15,642 nucleotides of DNA from CAZERD01 sp964515405 (GTDB lineage Bacteria; Campylobacterota_A; Desulfurellia; Desulfurellales; CAZERD01), in the NCBI GenBank assembly GCA_964515405.1, contig CAZERD010000033.1, positions 1 to 15,642 on the forward strand, in the 5' to 3' direction. How positions within the stretch are numbered: the first letter of the stretch is position 1; the number at the start of each line of letters is the position of its first letter. Shown here piece by piece: positions 6,010 to 13,937 of this stretch. The translations under genes were made by a program, and so were the position numbers. The notes under the pieces are model-generated. The model made no database searches and was not told the origin of the DNA. It saw only the letters and a program-made list of their open reading frames with translations.

Positions 6010-7117
6010 CAAACAGGGGCTCCATTATAAAGATGCTTTGAGGTATGGGATAGAATTTACCATTTCTAAAACCGAAAAATACGTGCTGGGTTCTAAGCAC
6101 ATCACCTGCAGCCACCTCAATTATCTCTTCACCCACACCCATATATCTTCCAAGAACCTTGAACACAACTCTACCATCAATAACAAATTCCCTCTCCAGC
6201 CTAAGTGGAAACCCAACTTCCTTCAAATCCACAGAACCCCCATAAACAGAACACTTTTCTAGATCAACGCTGTAGATCAGCCTCCCTTTCCGGAGCCATC
6301 TCCTTTCAAACTTCGTCCCGACCCTCCCGCCAGATACCGTGATGTAAAAAGCACCGACAGGCTTAAAAACATTCGTTTCGCTCATCGCGGTCACAGACGC
6401 TACAGCAGTAGGGTAATTATCTGTCCTCAAGTTAAAAATACCGCCTATTTTAAGAACCCGCGCCACCTCCTCCGCAACTCTTATGCTGGAAAGAGAATGC
6501 TTTATCCTACGGAATCTGAACCAGGGTTCTGGAAAATTCACGTGTACAATATCTACACTATTAGGTATCATGAGTCTCATAAACAACACAGCATCACCAT
6601 GAAACACTGCAACATTATTCACACCTGATTTGGTTATTCTTCGCTTTATAGCCGTTATAGCCCTCCCAGACGTCTCAAATCCCACAAAGAACCTATCGGG
6701 GTAATCCACCGCCCGATCCACAATAAACGAACCATCACCGCACCCTATTTCAACCTCCACAGGCGTGCGGGGAACAATGACTCTCAGCCCCGAAAGCCCG
6801 TGCTTCTCCACAACTCTAGTGCATCTAATATATCTGTTACCTGTCTCACGAAGATTATGGGATACAACAGAACCTTTCAGGAAATCAGCTATTTTCTCAG
6901 CCACATTGAGCACAGAGCTCTTAATCTCATCTGTTATCTCTGGCCTTGTAGTCTTCTCTATCTTAACAACCAGCGAATCAGGTTTTTCATAAGCGGTTAT
7001 AAAAAACCCCCTCCCATCAACACTCAAAGGCATAAGAGCTCTCGTTTTTCCTACATAAGCCCCCATTCTCACAAGTTCACTTATGGACCGCTCAACTCTT
7101 ATAATGGCATGAGGCAT
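5975..7117 (-). CDS. trmB: tRNA (guanine-N7-)-methyltransferase, long form with N- and C-terminal extensions
   Basis: SAM-dependent methylation of G46 in tRNA is the known family activity. The core (about 118-275) has EIGCGDGSF (123-131, SAM site), VNFPEPW (193-199, usually NFPDPW), LRTDNY (230-235) and VGTKFERRW (266-274). At 380 residues it is much longer than the usual 210-240. The first ~115 residues form an extra domain I do not recognise, and the last ~105 form another, beta-rich one. C-terminal extensions are known in some thermophile TrmB proteins. The basic stretch after NFPEPW reads FRFRRIKHSL, keeping part of the usual KxRHxKRR. No clear Shine-Dalgarno site precedes the ATG at 7117, nine bases after argG; coupling to argG translation is likely. 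Confidence 0.88.
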   Translation of the reverse strand: MPHAIIRVERSISELVRMGAYVGKTRALMPLSVDGRGFFITAYEKPDSLVVKIEKTTRPEITDEIKSSVLNVAEKIADFLKGSVVSHNLRETGNRYIRCTRVVEKHGLSGLRVIVPRTPVEVEIGCGDGSFIVDRAVDYPDRFFVGFETSGRAITAIKRRITKSGVNNVAVFHGDAVLFMRLMIPNSVDIVHVNFPEPWFRFRRIKHSLSSIRVAEEVARVLKIGGIFNLRTDNYPTAVASVTAMSETNVFKPVGAFYITVSGGRVGTKFERRWLRKGRLIYSVDLEKCSVYGGSVDLKEVGFPLRLEREFVIDGRVVFKVLGRYMGVGEEIIEVAAGDVLRTQHVFFGFRNGKFYPIPQSIFIMEPLFVKALLLASSRG

Positions 7118-7126
7118 GCCAAGACG

Positions 7127-8332
7127 CTACTTAATACCCTTTTTTACCTCACCATAAACCCTCAGAGGAAGACCCCATACATAACAGAAGGCTTCTCCAA
7201 ACTCCTGTCTGAATGTATCCGAAGCATCATACGTGGCAAGACTTCTGTTGTACAAAGAGTACGGAGACGTACGGGCAACAGCTGTCACCCCACCCTTATA
7301 CAGCCTGAGCTTTACACTCCCTGTAGCATTCTCATTGACTCTTTCAGCGAAAGAATCCAAAGCTTCCCTCAACATGGAGAACCAGTATCCGTAATACACA
7401 AGCTCAGCATACTTAATGGATAAATGATCCTTAACATGCAGGGACTCTCTATCAAGAACAAGCTCATCCAGTGCCCTCTTGGCCTCAAGCAACGCTACAG
7501 CTCCAGGGGCCTCATATATTTCTCTTGATTTAATCCCCACAAGCCTGTTTTCCACCATATCAATTCTGCCAACACCATGACGCCCAGCCCTTTTATTCAG
7601 CTCTTCTATTATACGAAGAGTCTCCATGGCCTTTCCATCAAGACCAACAGGGATGCCGTGTTCAAATTCCACTGTAACATACTCAGGATCGTTTGGGGCG
7701 TCCTGCGGAGAAATCGTAAACGAATAAGCATCCTCCAGCGGTTCAGAATTAGCGTCCTCAAGAGGACCAGCCTCCACCGAAAGCCCCCACAAATTCCTAT
7801 CTATCGAATAAGGCTTCTCCCTTGTTATGGGGACCTCAATACCATGTTTTTCAGCGTAGTCTATCTCAGCTTCACGTGATTTCAATTCCCACTCCCTCAC
7901 AGGCGCCAAGACCTTTATGGTAGGATCCAAGGCAGCAGCAGAAACATCAAACCTGACTTGATCATTACCCTTCCCCGTAGATCCATGTGCTATGGCATCT
8001 GCTCCCTCCTCGTGGGCTACATCTATAAGCCTCTTCGTTATAAGCGGTCTACCCAAAGCCGTTGCAAGGGGATATTTACTTTCGTACACAGCCCCCATCT
8101 TGAAAGCTTTCATCACGTAATTATCCACAAACTCTTTTCTCAAATCTTCCACATAAGCCTTGGATGCCCCTATCCTTAACGCTTTCGCCCTTATCGGTTC
8201 AAGTTCCTCGTTCTGACCCAAATCCGCAGTATACGTAATAACTTCACAACCATACTTATCCATTAACCATTTCACAATCACAGAGGTGTCAAGACCCCCA
8301 GAGTATGCCAGAACCACCCTTTTTACAGACAT
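7127..8332 (-). CDS. argG: Argininosuccinate synthase
   Basis: This enzyme joins citrulline and aspartate using ATP to give argininosuccinate, the penultimate step of arginine synthesis. The 401-residue length is typical. The PP-loop AYSGGLDTS is at 9-17, HGSTGKGNDQVRF at 116-128, YSIDRNLWG at 175-183, and GRHGVGRIDMVENRLVG at 250-266, followed by SREIYEAPGA. All are intact. The ATG at 8332 has GAGGAG eight bases upstream inside the argF end, and only two bases separate the genes. No argH is visible in the window, so the last step must be encoded elsewhere. Confidence 0.98.
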   Translation of the reverse strand: MSVKRVVLAYSGGLDTSVIVKWLMDKYGCEVITYTADLGQNEELEPIRAKALRIGASKAYVEDLRKEFVDNYVMKAFKMGAVYESKYPLATALGRPLITKRLIDVAHEEGADAIAHGSTGKGNDQVRFDVSAAALDPTIKVLAPVREWELKSREAEIDYAEKHGIEVPITREKPYSIDRNLWGLSVEAGPLEDANSEPLEDAYSFTISPQDAPNDPEYVTVEFEHGIPVGLDGKAMETLRIIEELNKRAGRHGVGRIDMVENRLVGIKSREIYEAPGAVALLEAKRALDELVLDRESLHVKDHLSIKYAELVYYGYWFSMLREALDSFAERVNENATGSVKLRLYKGGVTAVARTSPYSLYNRSLATYDASDTFRQEFGEAFCYVWGLPLRVYGEVKKGIK

Positions 8333-8334
8333 GA

Positions 8335-9252
8335 CTAAATCTCCTCAAATAGTTTGTTCAATATAGCCATCTGGGCATACACCCTGTTCTCAGCCTGTGT
8401 AAACACCGCAGAATGGTCGGAATCCATAATTTCATCGGTAACTTCTTCCCCTCTGTGAGCGGGTAAACAGTGCATGAATATATAATCCTTGGCAGCATAT
8501 GCCACAAGCTCAGAGTTCACCTGAAAACCAGCAAGAAGGTTTTTCTTCTTCGTAGCTTCGGCTTCATCTCCCATGCTCACCCACGTATCCGTATAAACCA
8601 CTTGGGCATCCATTACAGCTTCTTCTGGACTCTCCGTGAGTACTATAGAAGCCCCACTCGCCTTAGCAAATTCAAAAGCCCTCTGGAGAACCACACCAGA
8701 CGGAGATAGATCCAACGGGGTAGCCACTGAAAGTCTCAAACCCAAAACTCCGGCCGCCAATACCCATGAATTAGCCATATTATTACCGTCACCCACAAAG
8801 GCTATCTTAACATTCATATGGCCAAAGTGTTCTCTGATGGTAACAAGATCCGAAACCACTTGACATGGATGAAGAAGATCTGTAAGCCCGTTAATCACAG
8901 GGACCGTTGCATTCTCAGCAAACTCAACGATCCGAGCATGTTCAAATGTTCTCACCATTATAGCATCAACGTAACGGGACATAACCCGTGCCGTATCGCC
9001 TATGCTTTCACCCCTACCAAGCTGTATATCCCTTGAGGACAAAAAAATAGCCTCACCACCGAGTCTTTTCATCCCGACCTCAAAGGATAATCTTGTCCTT
9101 GTAGAAGACTTCTCAAAGAGCATACCAAGAATCTTACCCCTCATGGGTTTGTAGTTTTCGTCCTTAAATCTCCTCTTAATTTCCAGCGAGTCCTCTATAA
9201 CCCTTTCAAGCTCTTCCACTGAGAAGTCGGAGATAGCTATAAAATTCTTCAT
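8335..9252 (-). CDS. argF: Ornithine carbamoyltransferase
   Basis: This enzyme forms citrulline from ornithine and carbamoyl phosphate in arginine synthesis. With the ATG at 9252 it is 305 residues, typical for the family. Key motifs are SSTRTR (49-54, carbamoyl phosphate binding), HPCQ (128-131), DTWVSMG (222-228, ornithine loop; the SMG form favours ornithine over acetylornithine) and HCLP (261-264, catalytic Cys). I chose 9252 because it forms an ATGA overlap with the upstream stop and has GGAGGG three bases upstream; an in-frame GTG at 9273 is less likely. It sits between a DUF364 gene and argG. Confidence 0.97.
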   Translation of the reverse strand: MKNFIAISDFSVEELERVIEDSLEIKRRFKDENYKPMRGKILGMLFEKSSTRTRLSFEVGMKRLGGEAIFLSSRDIQLGRGESIGDTARVMSRYVDAIMVRTFEHARIVEFAENATVPVINGLTDLLHPCQVVSDLVTIREHFGHMNVKIAFVGDGNNMANSWVLAAGVLGLRLSVATPLDLSPSGVVLQRAFEFAKASGASIVLTESPEEAVMDAQVVYTDTWVSMGDEAEATKKKNLLAGFQVNSELVAYAAKDYIFMHCLPAHRGEEVTDEIMDSDHSAVFTQAENRVYAQMAILNKLFEEI

Positions 9253-9983
9253 CGTCCCTCCAAAACAACACACTCCTTACGGGTACATTCCTTCAACGCT
9301 ACGGTGCCTCCTCCTTGCGATATTATTTCCTTCGCCCTATCTATACTGCCAATTGTGACCCCGCACAGATGGGTCACAGGTGTATTCTCAAATACAGCTT
9401 TATCCATCAAACACGAAGGCCCCACAAGAGCAACAACCCGGGCGCTCTCAGAGTGCATCAACAGAGTATCTACCGTCTTATTGATCAGGGTCGTAGCAGA
9501 AAGCACCACAACATCCGCGTTCCTGAGCTCGGTATAGGCTGCATAATCAGGCAATACTCCTTTTCTCGAATCCCTTTCGCAGATGATTAACCTATCACAC
9601 TTCTCCTCTATCACGGGAATAAGCGGTCCAAAATATCCAACCATAACTACCTTATCCGTCCCTCTAAGCTCCCCTAAAAAATCTCCACCATCCGTTGGTC
9701 TATTCAAAAGAGCATTGGCAAGGGCCAAAGAGAGACTCGAATCAAGCAAACTATAGGATAACAAGCCCTCAACCAACTCTATAGCGTCCACTTCTCGAAG
9801 ACTACCCGCTTTTTTGAACACAGTGCAACTTACTGGATTCAGCTCTTTAGCAAACGTATAAGAAATCCCCAAAGCCTCACCATCAACCTCTACAGCAGTG
9901 TATCCAAGACCCACAACCACATCTGTCACCGTATGACCTTGAGCCACATCCAAAAGCCTTTTATATATCCTTTCATGTATCAT
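9249..9983 (-). CDS. DUF4213/DUF364 protein (putative heavy-metal chelatase-like, function unknown)
   Basis: This 244-residue protein matches the pattern of the DUF364 family, called a putative heavy-metal chelation domain only from structure. Visible segments include DVVVGLGYTAVE near the N-terminus (DUF4213-like part), then VVMVGYFGPLIPVIEE, LIICERDSRKGVLPDYAAY, ADVVVLSATTLINKTVDTLL and VVALVGPSCLMDKAVFE. Together these form a Rossmann-like second half. The ATG at 9983 has GGAGG five bases upstream; in-frame starts at 9995 and 9998 would overlap that site. Family members often lie beside metal or molybdate transport genes, but here it leads an arginine operon and overlaps argF by ATGA. A role tied to arginine synthesis would be inference. 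Confidence 0.8.
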   Translation of the reverse strand: MIHERIYKRLLDVAQGHTVTDVVVGLGYTAVEVDGEALGISYTFAKELNPVSCTVFKKAGSLREVDAIELVEGLLSYSLLDSSLSLALANALLNRPTDGGDFLGELRGTDKVVMVGYFGPLIPVIEEKCDRLIICERDSRKGVLPDYAAYTELRNADVVVLSATTLINKTVDTLLMHSESARVVALVGPSCLMDKAVFENTPVTHLCGVTIGSIDRAKEIISQGGGTVALKECTRKECVVLEGR

Positions 9984-10005
9984 GGCATCCTCCATCACGT
10001 GGGGG

Positions 10006-10034
10006 ATGCTACCACAAAAGACACTCTCTGTCCA
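10006..10034 (-). promoter_or_regulatory. Weak candidate promoter of the DUF364-argF-argG-trmB operon
   Basis: On the minus strand TGGACA (10034-10029) and TAGCAT (10011-10006) are 17 bp apart, placing the start point about 16 nt before the ATG at 9983. The -10 is a poor match. The 114-bp gap also serves the divergent EamA gene. I see no clear ArgR box (TGAAT-N4-ATTCA) in the gap. Confidence 0.3.
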
Positions 10035-10097
10035 TACTTTTACTGTTCCTCTTTACCACCCGCGAAAAATGAGTATATTCAGAAGGGAGGTAAATAT

Positions 10098-10970
10098 ATG
10101 AACAAATCCATAATATATGCCTTACTGTGCGTAATCTTCTGGGGCATGATACCGGTTGTCTCAAAGACAATGCTGAGGGAAATAAACAACATCCAAATTC
10201 TGTTCTACTCATCTGGTATATCCATGATCGTACTATTCCTTGTACTCCTATGGGAGGGTAAATTGCACCTATTCAACCAATACTCACTCAAGGATTACGG
10301 AATAATGACACTTTTGGGATTTCTGGGATGCTATCTGTACTATGTCCTACTATACGGGGCTTTCAGAATCACCTCAGCTCAAGAAGGATTCCTCCTGGCA
10401 TACCTGTGGCCTGTGTTTGTCGTTCTCCTGGGAATAGTGCTACTCAAGGAGAAGCCCTCCATAATAAAAATCCTGTCCTTATCACTCAGCTTCTTTGGAG
10501 CCTCGGTAATCATAACACACGGTCATATATCATCTGTAAGATTTACACACCTGGATGGAGATGCACTGGCCCTATCGGGAGCGTTCGTGTATGCATTATT
10601 CTCTATACTAGGCAAAAAATATACCTTCGACAGAACACTATCAGCACTAGTATTCTGGGCGGTGGGTTTTATATTTGCCGGAATAACGAACACCGCCCTA
10701 TACAGCTTCCCCTCCGTAACTACAAATATCGCGCTCGTACTCGTGCTCAACGGCGCAGCAATAAATGGCATAACGTACATATTCTGGTTCAAGGCTTTGG
10801 AATCGGGTGACACAGCAAAAATAGCTAACCTCTTGTATCTATCCCCATTATTATCCTTAGTCTATATTCACCTCATATTACACGAACAAATCCTAACAAG
10901 TTCCATTCTGGGTTTCGTATTCATCACAGGCGGTATAATGCTACAATCCCTCAGGAGGATAGAACAATGA
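10098..10970 (+). CDS. EamA/DMT-superfamily transporter
   Basis: This 290-residue inner-membrane protein has about ten transmembrane segments in two EamA repeats (roughly 5-140 and 150-285). Typical family stretches are FWGMIPVVSKTML (14-26), AYLWPVFVVLLGIVLLKEKPS (101-121) and, in the second half, FWFKALESGDTAKIANLLYLSPLLSL. Members export or import small metabolites such as amino acids, and the substrate cannot be told from sequence. The ATG at 10098 has GGGAGG seven bases upstream; the frame is open further upstream but that part lacks membrane character. Its stop overlaps the der start as ATGA. The divergent arginine operon raises, but does not show, an amino-acid link. Confidence 0.92.
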   Translation: MNKSIIYALLCVIFWGMIPVVSKTMLREINNIQILFYSSGISMIVLFLVLLWEGKLHLFNQYSLKDYGIMTLLGFLGCYLYYVLLYGAFRITSAQEGFLLAYLWPVFVVLLGIVLLKEKPSIIKILSLSLSFFGASVIITHGHISSVRFTHLDGDALALSGAFVYALFSILGKKYTFDRTLSALVFWAVGFIFAGITNTALYSFPSVTTNIALVLVLNGAAINGITYIFWFKALESGDTAKIANLLYLSPLLSLVYIHLILHEQILTSSILGFVFITGGIMLQSLRRIEQ

Positions 10971-12256
10971 GTGTTGTCATCGTGGGCAAACCCAATGTGG
11001 GAAAATCAAGTTTATTCAACGCACTCATAGGCAAATCCAAAAGCCTCGTCCTGAATATACCCGGAGTAACAAGAGATAGAGTATTTGGATATATGAACAT
11101 GGATGGCAAGGAGATACTCGTCGTTGATACAGGGGGGTTCTCTGATTCCAATTCCCTTTCAGAGCAGATAAATGAGCAGATACAACTCGCCATAGATGAA
11201 GCAGAAGTCATAGTAATCGTATTTGACCCAACAACACCCGTAACAAACTATGACACAAAACTATTTCTCCGCGCTCATAGAAGCGGCAAACCGGTCATAC
11301 CCGTTTTGAACAAAGCAGACATATCAAGGGCCGAATTCCTGTTTGAATATCACAGATTCGGAGAAGCAGTAAGGGTTTCATCAACTCACCGCCGCGGTAT
11401 AGCAAATTTGAAGGAAAGGATAACATCCCTACTATCTGAGACAGAACCAAAGGAAAAATATGAAGCTAGGATTTCCATAGTAGGCAGATCCAACGTGGGA
11501 AAATCAAGTCTCCTCAATGCAATCACCGGAGAGAACAGAAGTATCGTAAGCAACTCAACTGGGACAACAACGGACAGTGTAGACTCTGTATTTGAGTTCC
11601 GGTCAAAGAAGTATCTTTTGGTCGATACGGCAGGTATAAGAAAACTCAAAGTAAAGGGAGATATTGAAAAGCTATCTTCTCTGTTTGCAGTGTTTGCCCT
11701 TGAAAAGAGCGATATAGCCTTGCTTGTTATAGACGCCACAGAGGGGATTACCTCTTTAGATAAAAAAATCGCTGGCATGATAGAGAAGAAATACAAGGCC
11801 TCTATAGTAGCTTTAAACAAGTGGGACATGGTAGAAGACCAGGTGAAATTCAAGGAATATTCAAAGCGTATAAAAACAGAGCTCTTTTCCTTACAACACT
11901 CACCCATCGTATCTGTTAGCGCTAAACAACAAACAAACATACCTACACTCCTCAAAACCATAGAAGAAATCAACAGGGCTTATTCAACAAGAATACCCAC
12001 ACACACCTTAAACAAGGATCTCCACGAAATAATAAAGAAATACGCTCCTTTTTCCAAAGATACCAAGGAAATAAAATTAAAGTACCTGACCCAGGTATCA
12101 ACACGTCCCCCGCATTTCATATTGTTCACCAACAAAGTTGATAATATCCCGGAAAATTATAAGAGATACGTAAGAAACAGCTTGTACAAACTATACGGCT
12201 TCACAGGGTGCTCTATAAGGCTTACCTTCAAAAAGGAGGAAAAACATGAACCCTAA
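10967..12256 (+). CDS. der: Ribosome-assembly GTPase Der (EngA)
   Basis: This double-GTPase acts in assembly of the 50S ribosomal subunit. The first G domain has GKPNVGKS (7-14), DTGG (54-57) and NKAD (115-118). The second has GRSNVGKS (173-180), DTAG (220-223) and NKWD (284-287). A KH-like domain fills the C-terminus (about 345-425, with RPPHFILFTNKVDNIPENYKRYVRNSL). At 429 residues it is on the short side. The second switch I reads STGTTTDSVD where PGTTRD is usual, so the conserved Arg is Thr here. The ATG overlaps the transporter stop, with AGGAGG eight bases upstream. Its end overlaps nth by 11 bases. Confidence 0.97.
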   Translation: MSVVIVGKPNVGKSSLFNALIGKSKSLVLNIPGVTRDRVFGYMNMDGKEILVVDTGGFSDSNSLSEQINEQIQLAIDEAEVIVIVFDPTTPVTNYDTKLFLRAHRSGKPVIPVLNKADISRAEFLFEYHRFGEAVRVSSTHRRGIANLKERITSLLSETEPKEKYEARISIVGRSNVGKSSLLNAITGENRSIVSNSTGTTTDSVDSVFEFRSKKYLLVDTAGIRKLKVKGDIEKLSSLFAVFALEKSDIALLVIDATEGITSLDKKIAGMIEKKYKASIVALNKWDMVEDQVKFKEYSKRIKTELFSLQHSPIVSVSAKQQTNIPTLLKTIEEINRAYSTRIPTHTLNKDLHEIIKKYAPFSKDTKEIKLKYLTQVSTRPPHFILFTNKVDNIPENYKRYVRNSLYKLYGFTGCSIRLTFKKEEKHEP

Positions 12257-12878
12257 AGAAATACTCAGTAGAATTGAGTCGCACTACAAATCACCATCCC
12301 TAGAACTAATCCATACTTCTCCATTTGAGCTACTCATAGCCGCTGTACTTTCAGCTAGATGCACCGACAAGCGTGCAAACGAGCTAACAAGGAAACTACT
12401 CAAGAGATTCCCAACCCCAGAAAAACTATCCTCAGCAGATATTGATAAAATAAATTCAATTATACACTCCTGCTCTATGCACAACGCCAAGGCAAAGTAT
12501 ATATCCGAAATCTCAAAAATACTCGTTGAGAAATACGACTCTCAAGTGCCTCCATCACTCGAAGAATTAACTCAGCTGCCGGGTATAGCAAGAAAAACAG
12601 CCAACATAATCCTTTCCTTTGGTTTTAACATACCAGCCATAGCGGTTGACACCCATCTCCTTAGAGTCTCAAAAAGACTAGGACTAACACATTCAAATAA
12701 ACCCGAAGAGATAGAAGCAAACCTGAGAAAAGCATTCCCCAAGGACAAATGGATTTTGGTCTACTCAAGCCTAATTCTTCATGGTAGATATATCTGCAAA
12801 GCAAGAAAACCCCTATGTGACGATTGCATATTCAAAGACATCTGCCCGGAAAAACGCTATGAAAAACAAAGCTTTTAG
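12246..12878 (+). CDS. nth: Endonuclease III (base-excision DNA glycosylase/AP lyase)
   Basis: This enzyme removes oxidised pyrimidines and cleaves the resulting AP site. The 210-residue length is standard. The helix-hairpin-helix LPGIARKTAN (111-120) carries catalytic K117, and VDTHLLRVSKRLGL (134-147) carries catalytic D135. The 4Fe-4S cluster motif C184-x6-C191-x2-C194-x5-C200 is complete. The segment LLSAQ(C/T)TD of most homologues reads VLSARCTD here, with Arg replacing the Gln that inserts into DNA in E. coli Nth. The ATG at 12246 has AAGGAGG six bases upstream inside der. Confidence 0.96.
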   Translation: MNPKEILSRIESHYKSPSLELIHTSPFELLIAAVLSARCTDKRANELTRKLLKRFPTPEKLSSADIDKINSIIHSCSMHNAKAKYISEISKILVEKYDSQVPPSLEELTQLPGIARKTANIILSFGFNIPAIAVDTHLLRVSKRLGLTHSNKPEEIEANLRKAFPKDKWILVYSSLILHGRYICKARKPLCDDCIFKDICPEKRYEKQSF

Positions 12879-13230
12879 GTTTTCATTTAACCCAAAAAGC
12901 TGCAACGATTGTGACGCTTTCTGTTGCAAAGGAGAAGGACACGTATTCCTAGATGAAAACGACATAGAAAGAATAAGCAACCATCTGCACCTAAACAGGG
13001 AGGAATTTCTAAAACTCTATACAAAACGAGCCGAGTATATAAATAGAGTGAGTCTTATAAGTATAAAAACTATGGGTGAGACAAGATGTGTGTTTCTAAA
13101 CAAAGATAACAGATGCGAAATATACCCGGTAAGGCCCAAACAATGTAAAAGCTTCCCATTTTGGGAAAACCTCAAGGGCAAAAACGTAGACTTCGTCAGA
13201 ACACTGTGTCCCTACGTGGAGGAACTGTGA
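12859..13230 (+). CDS. YkgJ-type CxxCxxxCC metal-chelating protein (UPF0153-like)
   Basis: This small protein of about 123 residues has the cysteine signature of the YkgJ/UPF0153 family (Pfam PF03692), thought to bind zinc or an iron-sulfur cluster. C15-x2-C18-x3-C22-C23 lies near the N-terminus. C77, C86 and C96 are in TRCVFLNKDNRCEIYPVRPKQCKSFPF, and C117 is near the end; the RPxxC-x2-FPF ending is very characteristic. I start it at the ATG at 12859, which overlaps nth by 20 bases; further upstream the frame lies entirely within nth. The ribosome-binding site is weak (GGAAA). Function is unknown. Placement after nth, itself an iron-sulfur enzyme, may be incidental. Confidence 0.85.
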   Translation: MKNKAFRFSFNPKSCNDCDAFCCKGEGHVFLDENDIERISNHLHLNREEFLKLYTKRAEYINRVSLISIKTMGETRCVFLNKDNRCEIYPVRPKQCKSFPFWENLKGKNVDFVRTLCPYVEEL

Positions 13231-13937
13231 AAACAGAGGTCATCTCTTTCTATATAAAGGCACCGTCAGATGAACTCGTGGAACTCCTAAAAATAGGGGA
13301 GCATGTTAATATAAAGGTGCTCAAAAAAACGGGCGAAAACCTATACTCCATAAAACTCAAAGGAAAAGAATTGGAGGCCCTTTCGAACATAAAATTTCCC
13401 AGAAACTCCACCGCAATCCTAAGGGTTGAGAGTTTAAAACCCCGGGTAACATTAAGACTGATAGGCATAAAACCATCCAGGAAACCACAAATAACCATTC
13501 CAGCAGACAAAGAAGCAAACGAAATTATAAAAAGCATTGTGGAAACCTTAAAACACCTGGAACCAATAACAAAATCCCCAGAAGCCTCAGCACAAACAAC
13601 CACAATATTCCTTCCCATCTCTATAGTCCTTCTGCCAAACCAGTCCCATGAAACAGAGCTCCTCGTAAGCAGCGAGGCAAAAAAAACAAAAAGAGGTAAA
13701 GAGTTATTCAGAATCACGATAATCGCTGGACCCTTCAAATGGGGAAGAGTAAAGATAAACGCGCTAAGCGTGGATGAAAAAACAAGACTGGTTATATCCA
13801 CATATTCTACAGAAGGATATGAACTGCTGAGCAAGCATATCAACGAAATCTCATCCATCTCAAATATCAGACTTACATTCATACATCTCGCCATGGAAGA
13901 GCCATTATTTAAAAAGAGGGTTGATATAAGAATTTAA
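13227..13937 (+). CDS. Unknown protein, faintly FliK-like
   Basis: I do not recognise this 236-residue protein with confidence. GTG at 13227 overlaps the previous stop as GTGA and has GGAGG four bases upstream. It shows no signal peptide or membrane segment. The N-terminal part (ENLYSIKLKGKELEALSNIKFPRNSTAILRVESL) resembles the small beta-barrel 'coded gain of a loading factor' pattern seen before many FliK C-domains, and GRVKINALSVDEKTRLVISTYSTEGYELLSKHINEI recalls the FliK C-terminal domain, where a beta strand is followed by a helix. This is pattern resemblance only. Hook-length control would need flagellar neighbours, and none are visible. It ends tail to tail with the flavoprotein gene, sharing four bases of the two stop codons. 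Confidence 0.7.
   Translation: MKTEVISFYIKAPSDELVELLKIGEHVNIKVLKKTGENLYSIKLKGKELEALSNIKFPRNSTAILRVESLKPRVTLRLIGIKPSRKPQITIPADKEANEIIKSIVETLKHLEPITKSPEASAQTTTIFLPISIVLLPNQSHETELLVSSEAKKTKRGKELFRITIIAGPFKWGRVKINALSVDEKTRLVISTYSTEGYELLSKHINEISSISNIRLTFIHLAMEEPLFKKRVDIRI

Noticed and set aside
6800..7423. 207-codon open frame on the plus strand opposite trmB and argG
   Set aside because: It spans the end of one strong gene and the start of another on the opposite strand, shows no family motif, and is explained by the low stop frequency of the complementary strand.
10063..10080. ArgR-box-like TGAGTATATTCA between the arginine operon and the transporter
   Set aside because: The half-sites are 12 bp in total rather than the 14 bp of TGAAT-N4-ATTCA and one arm is mismatched; too weak to call.
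9933..10097. 55-codon N-terminal extension of the EamA transporter
   Set aside because: It overlaps the start of the divergent DUF364 gene, has no membrane character, and the ATG at 10098 has an excellent GGGAGG site.
12781..12858. 26-codon N-terminal extension of the YkgJ-type protein
   Set aside because: It runs inside the nth iron-sulfur motif region in another frame and precedes the conserved Cys domain without similarity to it.
13250..13894. 214-codon minus-strand frame opposite the unknown FliK-like gene
   Set aside because: The plus-strand gene has a coupled start with GGAGG and fits the operon. The antisense frame is Ser/Phe-rich shadow sequence without a good start.
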